This document shows positions 8,644-20,002 of a stretch of DNA of 64,000 nt, in pieces. Location: positions 51,275 through 115,274 of the forward strand of contig NZ_LZIN01000037.1 of NCBI RefSeq assembly GCF_001667375.1, in the 5' to 3' direction. Positions within the stretch are counted from its first letter, which is position 1. Each line of letters starts with the position of its first letter. Source of the DNA: Mycolicibacter sinensis (GTDB lineage Bacteria > Actinomycetota > Actinomycetes > Mycobacteriales > Mycobacteriaceae). The notes under the pieces were generated by a model. It made no database searches. It worked only from the letters and a program-made list of their open reading frames with translations, and was not told the origin of the DNA. The translations under genes were made by a program, and so were the position numbers.

Positions 8644-9305
8644 GGCGCCAAGCGGTACCGAACCCGCTGGGTGTACTCGCGGTAGCCGCTGAGCTCTTCG
8701 GTGAGCAACCGCTCCTCGTCCCGGATGCGCAGCACCAGCAGGATCAGTCCGACCGGCAGGAAGACCAGCCCCCAGTAGGAGCCGAGAGCCAGCGGGGTCC
8801 CGACCATCATGATGACGTTGCCGGTGTACATCGGGTGTCGCACCAGCCCGTACAAACCCGTCGAGACCAGCGTCTGACCGGATTCCACGGTGACGTTGGC
8901 GGCCGCGTAGCCGTTCTGGATGATCACCAACATGGCCATGCCCAGCCCGATCGCCACCAGCAGGTCGCCGAGCAGACACACCGGCGTCGGCACCGTGGAC
9001 CATCCGAAGCGGTGATCCAGCGCGCTGAGCACGAACATCGCTGGGAAGCAGATGAATAGGGCGGTGATGACGATCCGTTGCAACGTCCGGGCCTCGGCCA
9101 TCGGCCCGGCGCGCAGCCGCCGATCCAGCGCGGCCGGATTGGTGCGCATCAGGTAGACGCTGGGAACCCAGGTAGACACCGCGAACACCGCGAGGAACAC
9201 CCAGGCCTGCCAGTAGTGCAGTGTTCCGGCCGGCACGAACAGCAACAGCCCGAACGCGATCAGACCTAAAATCGCTGAAACGAGACCTTTGCCAACACTT
9301 CTCAC
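8631..9305 (-). CDS. Integral membrane methyltransferase, ICMT/PEMT family (Rv1216c type)
   Basis: A 224-residue membrane protein with about five hydrophobic helices. The C-terminal signature GLYGLVRHPMYTGNVIMMVGTPLALGSYWGL, followed by [32 protein letters not shown], is the SAM-binding hallmark of the isoprenylcysteine carboxyl methyltransferase superfamily (RHPxY...EE...L...Y..Y). The substrate is unknown; bacterial members methylate lipids or small molecules. Same size and relative position as Rv1216c. The next minus-strand gene, the ABC permease, ends only 10 bases upstream of this start, so it may belong to the exporter operon. Confidence 0.85.
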   Translation of the reverse strand: MRSVGKGLVSAILGLIAFGLLLFVPAGTLHYWQAWVFLAVFAVSTWVPSVYLMRTNPAALDRRLRAGPMAEARTLQRIVITALFICFPAMFVLSALDHRFGWSTVPTPVCLLGDLLVAIGLGMAMLVIIQNGYAAANVTVESGQTLVSTGLYGLVRHPMYTGNVIMMVGTPLALGSYWGLVFLPVGLILLVLRIRDEERLLTEELSGYREYTQRVRYRLAPYLW

Positions 9306-9315
9306 CTCTGCCTCC

Positions 9316-10953
9316 TCAGGCCCTCAGGTCTCGGCGCCGGAGTGCCCAGCCGCCGAGGGCGATCAGCGTGGCGTCGAGCACCAGCAGCACCACCAGCGGC
9401 ACGACGCTGAAGTCACCGGTGCCGACCAGCGGGACGTGGGCGAACGGCTCGAGGTCCAGCAGCCACTGCGGCAGGCCGGAGATCGAGCCGAGCAGATACA
9501 GCGCGACGAACCCGATCAGCACCGCCCACCCGGCGGGAGCAAACCGCGGGACCAGACCGAACAGCGCCACCACTACCGCCGCGGGCAACCAGACCGCCGG
9601 CAGCTGCACCGCGGCGCTGCCGACCACGGTGGCCAGCTGCCCGCCGACGTCACCGACCGCAACCCCGTAGACGGTCCCGGCCACCACGCCGGCGGCCAGT
9701 ATCGCGACCGCCGATCCGGTCAGCGCGATCACCAGATGGCTTGCCAGCCAACGGTCGCGCCCGAGCGAACCGGCGGACAGGGTCTCGGCGCGCCCAGCGG
9801 CTTCCTCCTGGTGCAGCCGCAGCACCAGTGACACCGCGAAGGCGGCTGCGACCATGCCCAGCATGGTGAACGCCACCGCGACGAAAGCCTGCTCCAGTGC
9901 CGCGGTCCCGCCCAACCGGACGACGATGTCGCGGGCGCTGTCGCTGCCGACCTCGTCGCCGATGCCGTGCACCACGCTGCCGACCAGCAACCCGTAGAGC
10001 GCCAAGCCAGTTGTCCACAGCAGCAATGCGCCGCGATCCAGCCGCCACGCCAAACCGAAGGACCCGGCCAGCGCCGGCGCCGCCCGGCGCGGACCCGGGC
10101 GATCGGCCAGTAGCCCGGCTCCGACATCGCGGCGGGCGGCGAGCCGGTAGGCCAACCAGGTGAGACCGGCTGCCGCCGTCAGATGCAGCAGCAGCACCCA
10201 CCAGCGCTCACCCGCGTAAGGCCGGACCTGTAGTGACCAGCCGAGCGGTGAAAGCCACGACAGCGCGCCGGATCCGGCGTCGCCGACCGCCCGCAGTGTG
10301 AAGGCGGCGGCCAGCACGCCGAACGCGGCGCCGCGGGCGAACCGGGCGCCCGGAGACAGCTGCGCTGCCACCGCGGCCACGGCGGTGAACACCAGCCCGG
10401 AACAGGCCAGCGCCGCCCCGAACGCGAACGATCCGGCTGCCGGCACCTCGGTGGTGAGCAGCCCTGCTGCGCCGACGATGCCGGTGGCCACCGAAGCGCC
10501 GGACGCCAGCAGCAATGCGCCGGTCAGCCCGGCATAGCGGCCCACCGCGGTCGAGTCGATCAACTCGGTGCGGCCGGTCTCCTCGTCGGCGCGGGTGTGC
10601 CTGATGACGGTCAGTATCACCGCCACCGCGATCAGCAGGTGGAAGATCCCGGCCTTCCAAATGCCCACCGCGCCGAGACTGTCGTTGTAGACCTGCCCGT
10701 ACATGGCGCGCTGGGCCGGGCTGGCCATGATCGTCGCGGCCAGGCCGGCGCGGTCGGCTGCGGTGGGGTAAATGGCCTGGATGCTGCCGATGTAGACGCC
10801 GGCCAGCGGCAATGAGAGCAGCAGCACCCAGAGCGGCAGGACGACGCGGTCGCGGCGCAGATAGAGCCGAAGCATGCCGACGGTGCCGGAGAGCTCTGAG
10901 GTGTTCCCGGACGGCCGAAAACCCGGATGTGCTTGGTGGGCAACGGCGGTCAT
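9316..10953 (-). CDS. ABC exporter permease (Rv1217c/tetronasin-exporter type)
   Basis: A 545-residue polytopic membrane protein with about 12 hydrophobic segments in two similar halves, as in polyketide-antibiotic ABC-2 exporters. The first half starts [37 protein letters not shown] and contains [21 protein letters not shown]; the second repeats the theme as [27 protein letters not shown]. It starts at ATG 10953 and overlaps the ATPase gene by four bases. It forms the channel for the ATPase encoded upstream. Related M. tuberculosis proteins have been linked to multidrug efflux. Confidence 0.92.
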   Translation of the reverse strand: MTAVAHQAHPGFRPSGNTSELSGTVGMLRLYLRRDRVVLPLWVLLLSLPLAGVYIGSIQAIYPTAADRAGLAATIMASPAQRAMYGQVYNDSLGAVGIWKAGIFHLLIAVAVILTVIRHTRADEETGRTELIDSTAVGRYAGLTGALLLASGASVATGIVGAAGLLTTEVPAAGSFAFGAALACSGLVFTAVAAVAAQLSPGARFARGAAFGVLAAAFTLRAVGDAGSGALSWLSPLGWSLQVRPYAGERWWVLLLHLTAAAGLTWLAYRLAARRDVGAGLLADRPGPRRAAPALAGSFGLAWRLDRGALLLWTTGLALYGLLVGSVVHGIGDEVGSDSARDIVVRLGGTAALEQAFVAVAFTMLGMVAAAFAVSLVLRLHQEEAAGRAETLSAGSLGRDRWLASHLVIALTGSAVAILAAGVVAGTVYGVAVGDVGGQLATVVGSAAVQLPAVWLPAAVVVALFGLVPRFAPAGWAVLIGFVALYLLGSISGLPQWLLDLEPFAHVPLVGTGDFSVVPLVVLLVLDATLIALGGWALRRRDLRA

Positions 10954-11855
10954 GCTCGCACCGTGTCGTAGTGCCGCAAGAACAATTCTTCCAGCGTCGG
11001 CGGGCGGCTGGTGAGGCTGCGCACGCCGGCGGCACCGAGGGCGGCGATGAGCTCGCCGAGACTGGCGCTGTCGACCTGCGCGTGCAGCACGGTGCCGTTG
11101 TAGTGCACGTCCGATACCCCCGGGATTCGGCTGAGATCGCCGGGGTCGCTCGCCAAGTCGGCTTGAATCGAGGTGCGGTGCAGGTGGCGCAGCGAATCCA
11201 GCGAGCCGCTCTCGATGACGCGTCCGGCGCGGATGATCGTCACCCGCTGACACAGTTTCTCGGTCTCGGCCAAAATATGGCTGGACAACAGGACGGTGGC
11301 CCCGCGCCGGTTCGCATCGGCGACGCACTGCTGGAATACGTTCTCCATCAACGGGTCCAGTCCGCTGCTGGGCTCGTCGAGCAGAAGCAGCCGGGCATGG
11401 GAGGAGAACGCCGAGATCAGCGAGACCTTCTGGCGGTTGCCTTTCGAGTAGGTGCGAGCCTTCTTGCCGGGGTCCAAGTCGAAGCGTTCGATCAACTCGT
11501 CACGCCGCCGTTCGTCGATTCCGCCGCGCATCCGGGCCAGCAGGTCGATGATCTCGCCGCCGGTCAGGGACGGCCACAATGTGACATCGCCTGGCACGTA
11601 GGCGATCTCCCGGTGCAGGTCAACCGCGTCGGTCCACGGGTCGCCGCCGAGCAGGCGCACCGTCCCACTATCGGCCCGGACCAGGCCCAGCAGGATCCGA
11701 ATGGTGGTGGACTTGCCGGCTCCGTTGGGCCCGAGAAAGCCGTGGACCTCGCCGGCGTGCACGGTCATATCCAGTCCATCCAGTGCCTTGACCGCACCGA
11801 AATTCTTTTCCAGTCCGCGGATTTCGATGGCTGGCCAACGGTTATCAGGTCGCAT
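10950..11855 (-). CDS. ABC exporter ATP-binding protein (Rv1218c type)
   Basis: A 301-residue ATPase. Walker A is GPNGAGKST (about residues 43-51), the signature region reads [15 protein letters not shown], Walker B is [15 protein letters not shown], and SSHILAE supplies the switch histidine. The C-terminal 80 residues form the accessory domain typical of drug/antibiotic exporters. It overlaps the permease gene downstream (ATGA) and the TetR gene upstream (11 bases), so the three genes form one transcript under the TetR promoter. Confidence 0.94.
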   Translation of the reverse strand: MRPDNRWPAIEIRGLEKNFGAVKALDGLDMTVHAGEVHGFLGPNGAGKSTTIRILLGLVRADSGTVRLLGGDPWTDAVDLHREIAYVPGDVTLWPSLTGGEIIDLLARMRGGIDERRRDELIERFDLDPGKKARTYSKGNRQKVSLISAFSSHARLLLLDEPSSGLDPLMENVFQQCVADANRRGATVLLSSHILAETEKLCQRVTIIRAGRVIESGSLDSLRHLHRTSIQADLASDPGDLSRIPGVSDVHYNGTVLHAQVDSASLGELIAALGAAGVRSLTSRPPTLEELFLRHYDTVRA

Positions 11856-12477
11856 CGGTTCCCCCTAGTTCTTCCCGGTAGGCGTCGTACATGGTGCGGT
11901 CGGCAAGCAGGCCCTCGGTGTAGATCTCGAGTGCGGGCAGCATCATGTCGCGGGCGTAGTCACGTAACACGGCGCGCAGATTCGTCGGGTCCTCATGCAT
12001 CTGCAGATACAGGAGGAATCCGCCTCCGCCGGTGATGGCCAGGTATTTCGCCCTGGCTTTGGGGTCGCGGCTGGGTTTGAGCGTGCCGGCGCGCACACCC
12101 TCGTCGAGATAGCCCTCGGCGTTGTCGATCATCCGGCGCCACAGCGTGTCCGCCAGTTCGCCGCCGGACTGCATGGTGCGGACCAGGTAGGCCATCAGTG
12201 AGGCGTAGGACTCGATTTCGGCCATCGCGGCGAACCAGGTGGCCGGATCCGCCGAGCGCATCGCCTCGGATTTTCCGCTGCGGATCTCCTCGGCGACGAA
12301 CTCGTCGCAGGCTTTGCGCAGTCCTTCTTTGGAGCCGAAGTGGTGAATGACCAGCGCGGCGCTGACCCCGGCGGCTTCGGCGATCGCCCGGACGCTCACC
12401 CCGAATCCGTGCCGGCCGAACTGCTCGATCGCCGCGTCACGAATCTTCGCGCTGGCCGTCAGGTCGACTGAACGCAT
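11845..12477 (-). CDS. TetR-family repressor of the ABC exporter (Rv1219c type)
   Basis: A 210-residue regulator. The helix-turn-helix is in residues 5-50 ([50 protein letters not shown]), and the C-terminal domain includes [44 protein letters not shown], close to Rv1219c as recalled. I chose ATG 12477 rather than the ATG 36 bases upstream because it aligns with Rv1219c and lies exactly seven bases after the -10 box. It probably represses its own promoter and thereby the downstream exporter genes. Confidence 0.93.
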   Translation of the reverse strand: MRSVDLTASAKIRDAAIEQFGRHGFGVSVRAIAEAAGVSAALVIHHFGSKEGLRKACDEFVAEEIRSGKSEAMRSADPATWFAAMAEIESYASLMAYLVRTMQSGGELADTLWRRMIDNAEGYLDEGVRAGTLKPSRDPKARAKYLAITGGGGFLLYLQMHEDPTNLRAVLRDYARDMMLPALEIYTEGLLADRTMYDAYREELGGTDAT

Positions 12478-12503
12478 ATTCAAAATGCTAAACACGCGTT
12501 CAG
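12468..12503. promoter_or_regulatory. Candidate TetR operator (8-bp inverted repeat around the -10 box)
   Basis: CTGAACGC at 12468-12475 and GCGTTCAG at 12496-12503 are perfect inverted repeats separated by 20 bases. The centre of symmetry falls at the -10 box of the TetR promoter; one arm lies in the spacer and the other covers the start codon. A bound dimer or dimer pair would block transcription of the exporter operon. Confidence 0.6.
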
Positions 12504-12513
12504 GCGCCGTCAA
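12478..12513 (-). promoter_or_regulatory. Promoter of the tetR-ABC exporter operon (leaderless)
   Basis: Read on the minus strand, TTGACG (12513-12508), a 17-base spacer and TAGCAT (12490-12485) form a near-consensus housekeeping promoter. The -10 box is followed by seven bases and the TetR ATG, so the mRNA should start at or beside the start codon. Confidence 0.7.
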
Positions 12514-12604
12514 GCGTTTCGCCCCACTACCGCGAGCGGGTCGGTTTGTGCGTCAGGTCGCGGCGCGGCGCGTACCACCGCGCACGCTCGCGAATCGGGA
12601 AGGG

Positions 12605-13276
12605 TCAGTCGCGGACGGCGGCCAACAGCCCGTCGCCCAGCGGGATCAGAGCCGGGGTCAGGCGCTCATCCTCGGCGATCAATCGGGCCGCCTCCCGCAC
12701 CGCGATCACCTCGGCGTCGTTGGCCGCCGGGTCGCCGGCCCGGCCACCGAGTGCCGCTCGGTGCAGCACGACCACCCCGCCGGACCGCAGCAACCGCACC
12801 GCCTCCAGCACGTATCCGGGCTGGTCGATCGGGTCGGCGTCGACGAAAACCAGGTCGTAGGACTCGTCGGCGAGACGGGTCAGGACCTCTTGGGCGCGGC
12901 CGCTGATGAACCGGGTCCGCGACGGCCCGATACCGGCGTCGCCGAACGCCTGCTTGGCGGTGCGCTGGTGCTCGGGCTCGATGTCGATAGTGGTCAGAAC
13001 GCCGTCTTCGCCCATGCCCGACAGCAGCCACAGTCCGCTGACGCCGGCCCCGGTGCCGACCTCGACCACGGCCTTGCCGCCGCTGAGCTTGGTCAACAGG
13101 GCCAGCAGCGCGCCTACCGCCGCACTGATCGAGGCGACGCCGATCTCGCCGGCCCGGTCGCGGGCGGCGGCCAGGACCGCGTCTTCGGACATCGAGGCCT
13201 CGGCGTGCGCCAGGAGGGCGTCCGCCCGGCTGTTGTGCGGCGGCTGCGGTCCGGAAGTGTCGTCGGTGCTGGCCAT
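12605..13276 (-). CDS. SAM-dependent O-methyltransferase (Rv1220c type)
   Basis: A 223-residue class I methyltransferase of the O-methyltransferase 3 (catechol/caffeoyl-CoA-like) family. Motif I is [19 protein letters not shown], followed by [18 protein letters not shown] (acidic ribose-binding position) and [17 protein letters not shown] (metal and SAM contacts). The C-terminal [28 protein letters not shown] matches Rv1220c. I chose ATG 13276 because longer forms add a non-conserved tail and the ATG follows a TACGCT -10 box by six bases. The substrate is unknown. It is divergent from sigE. Confidence 0.92.
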   Translation of the reverse strand: MASTDDTSGPQPPHNSRADALLAHAEASMSEDAVLAAARDRAGEIGVASISAAVGALLALLTKLSGGKAVVEVGTGAGVSGLWLLSGMGEDGVLTTIDIEPEHQRTAKQAFGDAGIGPSRTRFISGRAQEVLTRLADESYDLVFVDADPIDQPGYVLEAVRLLRSGGVVVLHRAALGGRAGDPAANDAEVIAVREAARLIAEDERLTPALIPLGDGLLAAVRD

Positions 13277-13288
13277 GTGCGCAGCGTA
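13277..13288 (-). promoter_or_regulatory. Predicted leaderless promoter of the O-methyltransferase gene
   Basis: Minus-strand TACGCT (13288-13283), six bases, then ATG. It fits TANNNT with transcription starting at the start codon; no Shine-Dalgarno is visible. The -35 is not clear. Confidence 0.45.
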
Positions 13289-13395
13289 GGACAGGCCCGG
13301 GGGCGGCGGGGTAGCGGCTCGCCCGCGCGACACGCCCGGGACGCGGCCCGTGTCCGAACCGTTATCCGGATCCATCGACGCACCCTGCGGCGTAT

Positions 13396-13411
13396 TCGAA
13401 CACAAGTTCAC
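13396..13411. promoter_or_regulatory. Imperfect SOS-box-like palindrome upstream of sigE
   Basis: TCGAAC-ACAA-GTTCAC matches the mycobacterial LexA-box form TCGAAC-N4-GTTCGA at 10 of 12 arm positions. It lies 57 bases before the sigE ATG. It could equally be a site for another regulator of sigE, or chance. Confidence 0.35.
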
Positions 13412-13468
13412 AGTCGGCGTTCAGGGCCGACACAGAGCCGACACACCGCGATAGGCAACGGTAGCTGC

Positions 13469-14260
13469 ATGGAACGAGGTAGGAACCGGCCTCGAGACGC
13501 TCGGAATACGAGGGGCCCGGCGCACGTTGACCGCGATATCACGCTGTCGTCGCCAGACGGCTGCCCGGATACGGAGGACGTCGCCATAACCACTTTGCTG
13601 CCCCCGGTCGCCATGTCGCACCCGACTACCCACTCGGACCGTTATTCCGACTCCGACTGGGTGGAGCCCTCCGAGGAGCCGCAGGGCACCGCGGTGTTCG
13701 ACGCCACCGGGGACGTGGCGGCCATGCCGTCGTGGGACGAGCTGGTGCGGCAGCACGCGGACCGGGTGTATCGGCTGGCCTACCGGCTGTCGGGCAGCCA
13801 GCAGGACGCCGAGGACCTGACCCAGGAGACCTTCATCCGGGTGTTCCGCTCGCTGCACAACTACCAGCCCGGGACGTTCGAGGGCTGGCTGCACCGGATC
13901 ACCACCAACCTGTTCCTGGACATGGTGCGCCGGCGTGGGCGGGTGCGGATGGAGGCGCTGCCCGAGGATTACGACCGGGTCCCGGCCGACGAGCCCGACC
14001 CCGAGCAGATCTACCACGACGCGCGGCTGGATCCCGACCTGCAGGCGGCGCTGGACTCGTTGGCCCCGGAGTTCCGGGCGGCCGTGGTGCTGTGCGACAT
14101 CGAAGGGCTGTCCTACGAAGAGGTCGGCGCCACCCTGGGGGTGAAGCTGGGCACCGTGCGCAGCCGCATTCACCGGGGTCGCCAGGCGCTGCGCGACTAC
14201 CTCGCCGACCGTCCCGGCCAGCGCGACGGGGCCGCTTTCGGCGGTGTCGCGGCAGGCTGA
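13469..14260 (+). CDS. sigE: ECF RNA polymerase sigma factor SigE
   Basis: A 263-residue group 4 sigma factor that directs RNA polymerase to envelope-stress genes. Region 2 is [34 protein letters not shown] (core binding and -10 recognition), and region 4 is [32 protein letters not shown] (-35 recognition). The conserved body starts at about residue 65; the first 60 residues diverge from Rv1221. The longest convincing start is ATG 13469; the in-frame ATG 13613 (MSHPTTHSD) would give 215 residues. M. tuberculosis SigE is also made from alternative starts. The anti-sigma gene rseA follows after 127 bases. Confidence 0.95.
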   Translation: MERGRNRPRDARNTRGPAHVDRDITLSSPDGCPDTEDVAITTLLPPVAMSHPTTHSDRYSDSDWVEPSEEPQGTAVFDATGDVAAMPSWDELVRQHADRVYRLAYRLSGSQQDAEDLTQETFIRVFRSLHNYQPGTFEGWLHRITTNLFLDMVRRRGRVRMEALPEDYDRVPADEPDPEQIYHDARLDPDLQAALDSLAPEFRAAVVLCDIEGLSYEEVGATLGVKLGTVRSRIHRGRQALRDYLADRPGQRDGAAFGGVAAG

Positions 14261-14387
14261 GTCACGCCGCCGACGCTGCGGTTGCCGCGACGACGCGCCA
14301 TCTCGCGCTACATTCTTATAAGGACGATTCTCATAGTTTCGGTGTGAACGTCAGGCGTATCGCTGCGTTGACGGAAGGAGTCCGGAG

Positions 14388-16378
<1,991 letters not shown>

Positions 16379-16389
16379 ATGTTCGGCTG

Positions 16390-16782
16390 ATGTTCGCCAA
16401 TGTCGGCTGGGGGGAGATCCTGGTTCTCGTGGTGGTCGGGTTGGTGATCCTGGGCCCGGAGCGGCTCCCTGGGGCGATCCGCTGGACCGCGAACGCGTTG
16501 CGTCAGGCCCGCGAGTACGTCACCAACGCCACCGATCAGCTGCGCGACGAGATGGGCCCGGAGTTCGATGACCTGCGCGCGCCGCTGAGCGAACTGCAGA
16601 AGCTCCGCGGGATGACCCCGCGGGCAGCGCTGACCAAGCATCTGCTCGACGGGGATGATTCGCTGTTCACCGCGGTCGGCTCCCTCGCCGAGGATCCGCG
16701 CGCCGCGATACCCGCGCCGATCGCGGCTCCCGGACTGGTTTCCGGGGCTTCCGGGGCACCGTTCGACGCCGACGCCACCTGA
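16390..16782 (+). CDS. tatB: Twin-arginine translocase subunit TatB
   Basis: A 130-residue single-span protein. The N-terminus [32 protein letters not shown] holds the short membrane helix, the glycine hinge and the F/LGPERLP motif that define TatB. An amphipathic helix ([35 protein letters not shown]) follows, and the tail is disordered and Ala/Pro-rich. With TatA and TatC it recognises folded proteins bearing RR signal peptides. It starts 11 bases after the htrA stop. Confidence 0.94.
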   Translation: MFANVGWGEILVLVVVGLVILGPERLPGAIRWTANALRQAREYVTNATDQLRDEMGPEFDDLRAPLSELQKLRGMTPRAALTKHLLDGDDSLFTAVGSLAEDPRAAIPAPIAAPGLVSGASGAPFDADAT

Positions 16783-16800
16783 CCCGCTGGCGGTAGCCCT

Positions 16801-17955
16801 TCAGCGTTGGGTGTTGCCGGTGTTCAGTCCCAGCGACATCCCGACCAGCCCGCGTCCGCGGGTGGCCAGCTGATCGGCGATCCGGCGCAGCTCTTTGCCG
16901 GCCACCGAGTCCGGCTGGAGCACCACCGGGGAGCCGGAGTCGCCGCCGGTCACCATCTCACTGTCGATCGGCACCTGACCCAGCAGCGGCACGTCGCGGC
17001 CCATCGCCCGGGTCAGCCGCTCGGCGACCTGCTCGCCGCCGCCCTCGCCGAACAGGTGCATGGTGGATCCGTCGGGCATCGCCAGCCCGGCCATGTTCTC
17101 CACTACGCCGACGACCTGCTGGCGGGTCTGCAGGGCGATCGCCCCGGCACGCTCGGCCACCTCGGCGGCCGCCTGCTGCGGAGTGGTCACCACCAGGATC
17201 TCGGCGGGCGGGACCAACTGGGCCACCGAGATCGCGATGTCGCCGGTGCCCGGCGGCAGGTCGAGCAGCAGCACATCCAGGTCGCCCCAGTAGACGTCTG
17301 CGAGGAACTGCTGCAATGCGCGGTGCAGCATCGGGCCACGCCAGACCACCGGGGTGTTGCCCTTGGTGAACATCGCGATCGAGATCACCTTCACGCCGTA
17401 GCCGATCGGCGGCATGATCATCGAGTCGACCTGCGTTGGCAGCGCCGTGACGCCCATCATCCGCGGCACCGAGTGGCCGTAGATGTCGGCGTCGAGCACC
17501 CCGACCGACAGGCCGCGCTCGGCCAGCGCCACGGCGAGATTGACCGTGACACTGGACTTTCCGACCCCGCCCTTGCCCGAGGCGATCGCGTACACCTTGG
17601 TCAGCGAGCCCGGTTGGGCGAACGGGATGACCGGTTCCTTGGCGTCGCCGCGCAGCTGTTTGCGCAGCTCGGCGCGCTGCTCGTCGCTGAATACGTCCAG
17701 GGTCACCTTGACCGGGCCGGTGCCGGGCACGTCGCTGACCGCCCGGGTCACCATGTTGGTGATCTCGGTCTTCATCGGACAGCCGGAGATGGTCAGGTAG
17801 ATCGTGACGTGCACACTGCGGTCGTCGGCGATCTCGATGCTCTTGACCATGCCAAGCTCGGTGATCGGACGCTGAATGTCGGGGTCCAACACGGTGCCCA
17901 GCGCGGCGTAGATCGCATCGTGCAGGGCGGCGGTGTCGTCTTGTGTCTTGGACAT
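16801..17955 (-). CDS. mrp: Mrp/ApbC-family iron-sulphur cluster carrier ATPase
   Basis: A 384-residue protein. Residues 1-95 form a MIP18/DUF59 domain (ISGCPMKTEITNMV), followed by a deviant P-loop ATPase with AIASGKGGVGKSSVTVNLA, DADIYGHSVPRMMG and LLLDLPPGTGD. Such proteins bind and transfer Fe-S clusters. The usual C-x-x-C after the ENM motif is missing: the sequence reads ENMAGLAMPDGSTMHLFGEGGG, as in M. tuberculosis Mrp as I recall it. I used ATG 17955; a TTG directly before it is also possible. It is convergent with tatB; M. tuberculosis genes Rv1225c-Rv1228 are absent in between. Confidence 0.93.
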   Translation of the reverse strand: MSKTQDDTAALHDAIYAALGTVLDPDIQRPITELGMVKSIEIADDRSVHVTIYLTISGCPMKTEITNMVTRAVSDVPGTGPVKVTLDVFSDEQRAELRKQLRGDAKEPVIPFAQPGSLTKVYAIASGKGGVGKSSVTVNLAVALAERGLSVGVLDADIYGHSVPRMMGVTALPTQVDSMIMPPIGYGVKVISIAMFTKGNTPVVWRGPMLHRALQQFLADVYWGDLDVLLLDLPPGTGDIAISVAQLVPPAEILVVTTPQQAAAEVAERAGAIALQTRQQVVGVVENMAGLAMPDGSTMHLFGEGGGEQVAERLTRAMGRDVPLLGQVPIDSEMVTGGDSGSPVVLQPDSVAGKELRRIADQLATRGRGLVGMSLGLNTGNTQR

Positions 17956-17997
17956 CAAAGACGAGTCTAGGCCAGTGGGCGACAGCCCCGATCTCGG

Positions 17998-19341
17998 TCA
18001 GGCCGGCGGGCCGGCGGGCGGCGCTTCCGGCGGCACGGCCGCGGGGGCGGGCGGAGCCGCGATCGCGGGGGCCTGGGCGCCGGGTGCGGGTGGTTCATCG
18101 GCGGCCATCGGTGCGGGCGGGACGGCGTAGGCCGGCATCGGCGCGGGCGGCTGCGGCGCGTCCAGGGCACCGGAAGGCGCCGGTGGGACGGCATTGGGTG
18201 ATCCCGCCGGGGTGGTCCCGGCCGGCGGCTCCAGGCAGATCATCCGGCACGCCGCCGAGGGACGCGGCAGCTGCTGCTGCTCGGGGGAGGCCGTCCACGG
18301 CGGGAGCCAGGGCAGGTTGGCCAGCTGGTTCTCCATGCTCGACTGACCCAGGTCGATCAGCGAGGATCCGGCGGTCTGATGGACCGGCGACATCCCGTGC
18401 ATGCTGAACGATTCCGGGCCGAGGCCCTCCGGGTGCCCCAGGTGCTCGAGGTGCAAATCTGCGATCGGCGGTGCCGGACCGAGGATCGGTGGCAGATCCA
18501 CCGGAGCCACCCCGGTGGCGTAGGCCGCCGCCCAGCCCATCACGTTCTCCGCGTAGGCCATCGAGTTGTTGTAGCGCAGGATCGCGGTCAGGACATGCGA
18601 CTGCTCGCGAAGGTTGAGTCCGCCGCTGCACAGGTACCGCGCTGCCGCCAGCGTCGCGTCGTAGACGTTCTGCGGGTCGGCCCGCCCGTCGCCGTCACCG
18701 TCGGCGGCGTAGCGCGACCAGGTTCCCGGCAGAAACTGCATCGGCCCCATGGCGCGGGCGTAGACGACGCGTCCGGGCGCACTGCTGGCCACGATGACCT
18801 CGTTGCCCGGCAGCGTCCCGTCCAGCGCCGGTCCGTAGATCGGCTGCAGCGCGGTGCCGCGCGCGTCGGTGGCGCCGCCGTTGGCATGCGCCGATTCGAT
18901 GCGGCCGATCCCGGCCAGCAGATTCCAGCTGATCCCACATTCGGGGGCGGCGACCGACATCTGATGTTCGGCGTTGCGGTAGGCCGCCAGCGCCGTCTTG
19001 GGGATGCCCAGGGTGCCCGGCGCGTAGACGACGGCCGCCGGCGGCGCCGACGGGGCGCCCGCCGCCACGCGCACATTCGGCTGGGGCCGTTGCACCGCGA
19101 CAACGGCGGGACCCGAGGAGTGGCTCGGGGATGCGGTGTGCACCGCCGCCAGCGGGGTCACCGCGGCGTTGCGCAGGGGGAGCGAGGTCGACGGGGAGCG
19201 CGGCGTTGCACCTACGGCACCGGCGAACACCAACGGGGTGATGAACGCCAGGCCGAACGCGGGGCGCAGCGCAGCACGGGCTGCCCGCCGCCATCTGGCC
19301 GCGCGGGACAGGTGCTCGGCTGCACCGCCCCCTGTAGGCAC
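17998..19341 (-). CDS. Secreted lytic murein transglycosylase-like protein (Rv1230c type)
   Basis: A 447-residue exported protein from GTG 19341. An N-terminal basic stretch and hydrophobic helix (PAFGLAFITPLVFAGAVGA) give a signal or anchor. The central domain is MltB/SLT-like: ISWNLLAGIGRIESAHANGGATDARG contains the catalytic Glu in the GxIES pattern, and RVVYARAMGPMQFLPGTWSRYAADGDGDGRADPQNVYDATLAAARYLCSGG completes the fold. The last 130 residues are Pro/Ala-rich and probably disordered or cell-wall spanning. It should cleave peptidoglycan to 1,6-anhydro-muropeptides. Confidence 0.9.
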   Translation of the reverse strand: MPTGGGAAEHLSRAARWRRAARAALRPAFGLAFITPLVFAGAVGATPRSPSTSLPLRNAAVTPLAAVHTASPSHSSGPAVVAVQRPQPNVRVAAGAPSAPPAAVVYAPGTLGIPKTALAAYRNAEHQMSVAAPECGISWNLLAGIGRIESAHANGGATDARGTALQPIYGPALDGTLPGNEVIVASSAPGRVVYARAMGPMQFLPGTWSRYAADGDGDGRADPQNVYDATLAAARYLCSGGLNLREQSHVLTAILRYNNSMAYAENVMGWAAAYATGVAPVDLPPILGPAPPIADLHLEHLGHPEGLGPESFSMHGMSPVHQTAGSSLIDLGQSSMENQLANLPWLPPWTASPEQQQLPRPSAACRMICLEPPAGTTPAGSPNAVPPAPSGALDAPQPPAPMPAYAVPPAPMAADEPPAPGAQAPAIAAPPAPAAVPPEAPPAGPPA

Positions 19342-19459
19342 TCGACCGCCCCTTGTCCGCCTCGAAAAGGCCTTGAAAAGCCTCGGAAACGCCTAGGTGA
19401 AGCCGCCTCCGCTTCGTGAACTAGGTCACCATACCTAACACCGGTCTCGCTGGTGTCGG

Positions 19460-20002
19460 TTATGCCCGTCCGTCACGCGGGAGAGCCGAGCGGGTGGGCG
19501 CGGACTCCGGGCCGGCCGGGTCGGGCTCGGGCCGCATCTCCTCGAGCAATTCCCGGACCCGCTCGAGCTCGTGGTGCAGGTAATCGCGGGTGGCGACCTC
19601 GCCGACCGCCAACCGCAACGACGCCAGTTCGCGGGCCAGGTATTCGGTGTCGGCCTTGGTCTGCGCGGCCCGGCGGCGGTCTTCGTCGAGGCTGACCCGG
19701 TCGCGGTTCTCCTGCCGGTTCTGGGCCAGCAGGATCAGTGGTGCGGCGTAGGCGGCCTGGGTGGAGAACGCCAGGTTGAGCAGGATGAACGGGTAGGGGT
19801 CCCACTTCAGGCTGACCGCGTAGACGTTGAGCAGAATCCAGCCCACCACCAGCAGCGTCTGGATGGCCAGGTAGCGCCCGGTGCCGAAGAACCGTGCCAC
19901 CCCCTCGGTGAACCGGCCCAGCGCATCCGGGTCCATCCGCAGGCCGGGCAGCCGCGACGTGCGCGGTGTGGAGAGCCGCTGCGATGACGAGCGGTCGGTC
20001 AT
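19460..20002 (-). CDS. DUF1003 membrane protein (Rv1231c type)
   Basis: A 180-residue protein with two transmembrane helices around residues 45-90 (FFGTGRYLAIQTLLVVGWILLNVYAV and PYPFILLNLAFSTQAAYAAPLILLAQNRQ), the DUF1003 core, followed by a long charged coiled-coil-prone tail (RDRVSLDEDRRRAAQTKADTEYLARELASLRL). It overlaps the upstream MgtE-like gene by four bases (ATGA), so the two proteins are probably made together and may form a complex. Exact function unknown. Confidence 0.9.
   Translation of the reverse strand: MTDRSSSQRLSTPRTSRLPGLRMDPDALGRFTEGVARFFGTGRYLAIQTLLVVGWILLNVYAVSLKWDPYPFILLNLAFSTQAAYAAPLILLAQNRQENRDRVSLDEDRRRAAQTKADTEYLARELASLRLAVGEVATRDYLHHELERVRELLEEMRPEPDPAGPESAPTRSALPRDGRA

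Noticed and set aside
19342..19459. Possible c-di-AMP (ydaO-type) riboswitch before the lytic transglycosylase, suggested by its cell-wall hydrolase target and GAAAAG repeats
   Set aside because: The leader is only about 118 bases and lacks the conserved ydaO core elements; the GAAAAGGCCT-like repeats look like simple imperfect repetition.
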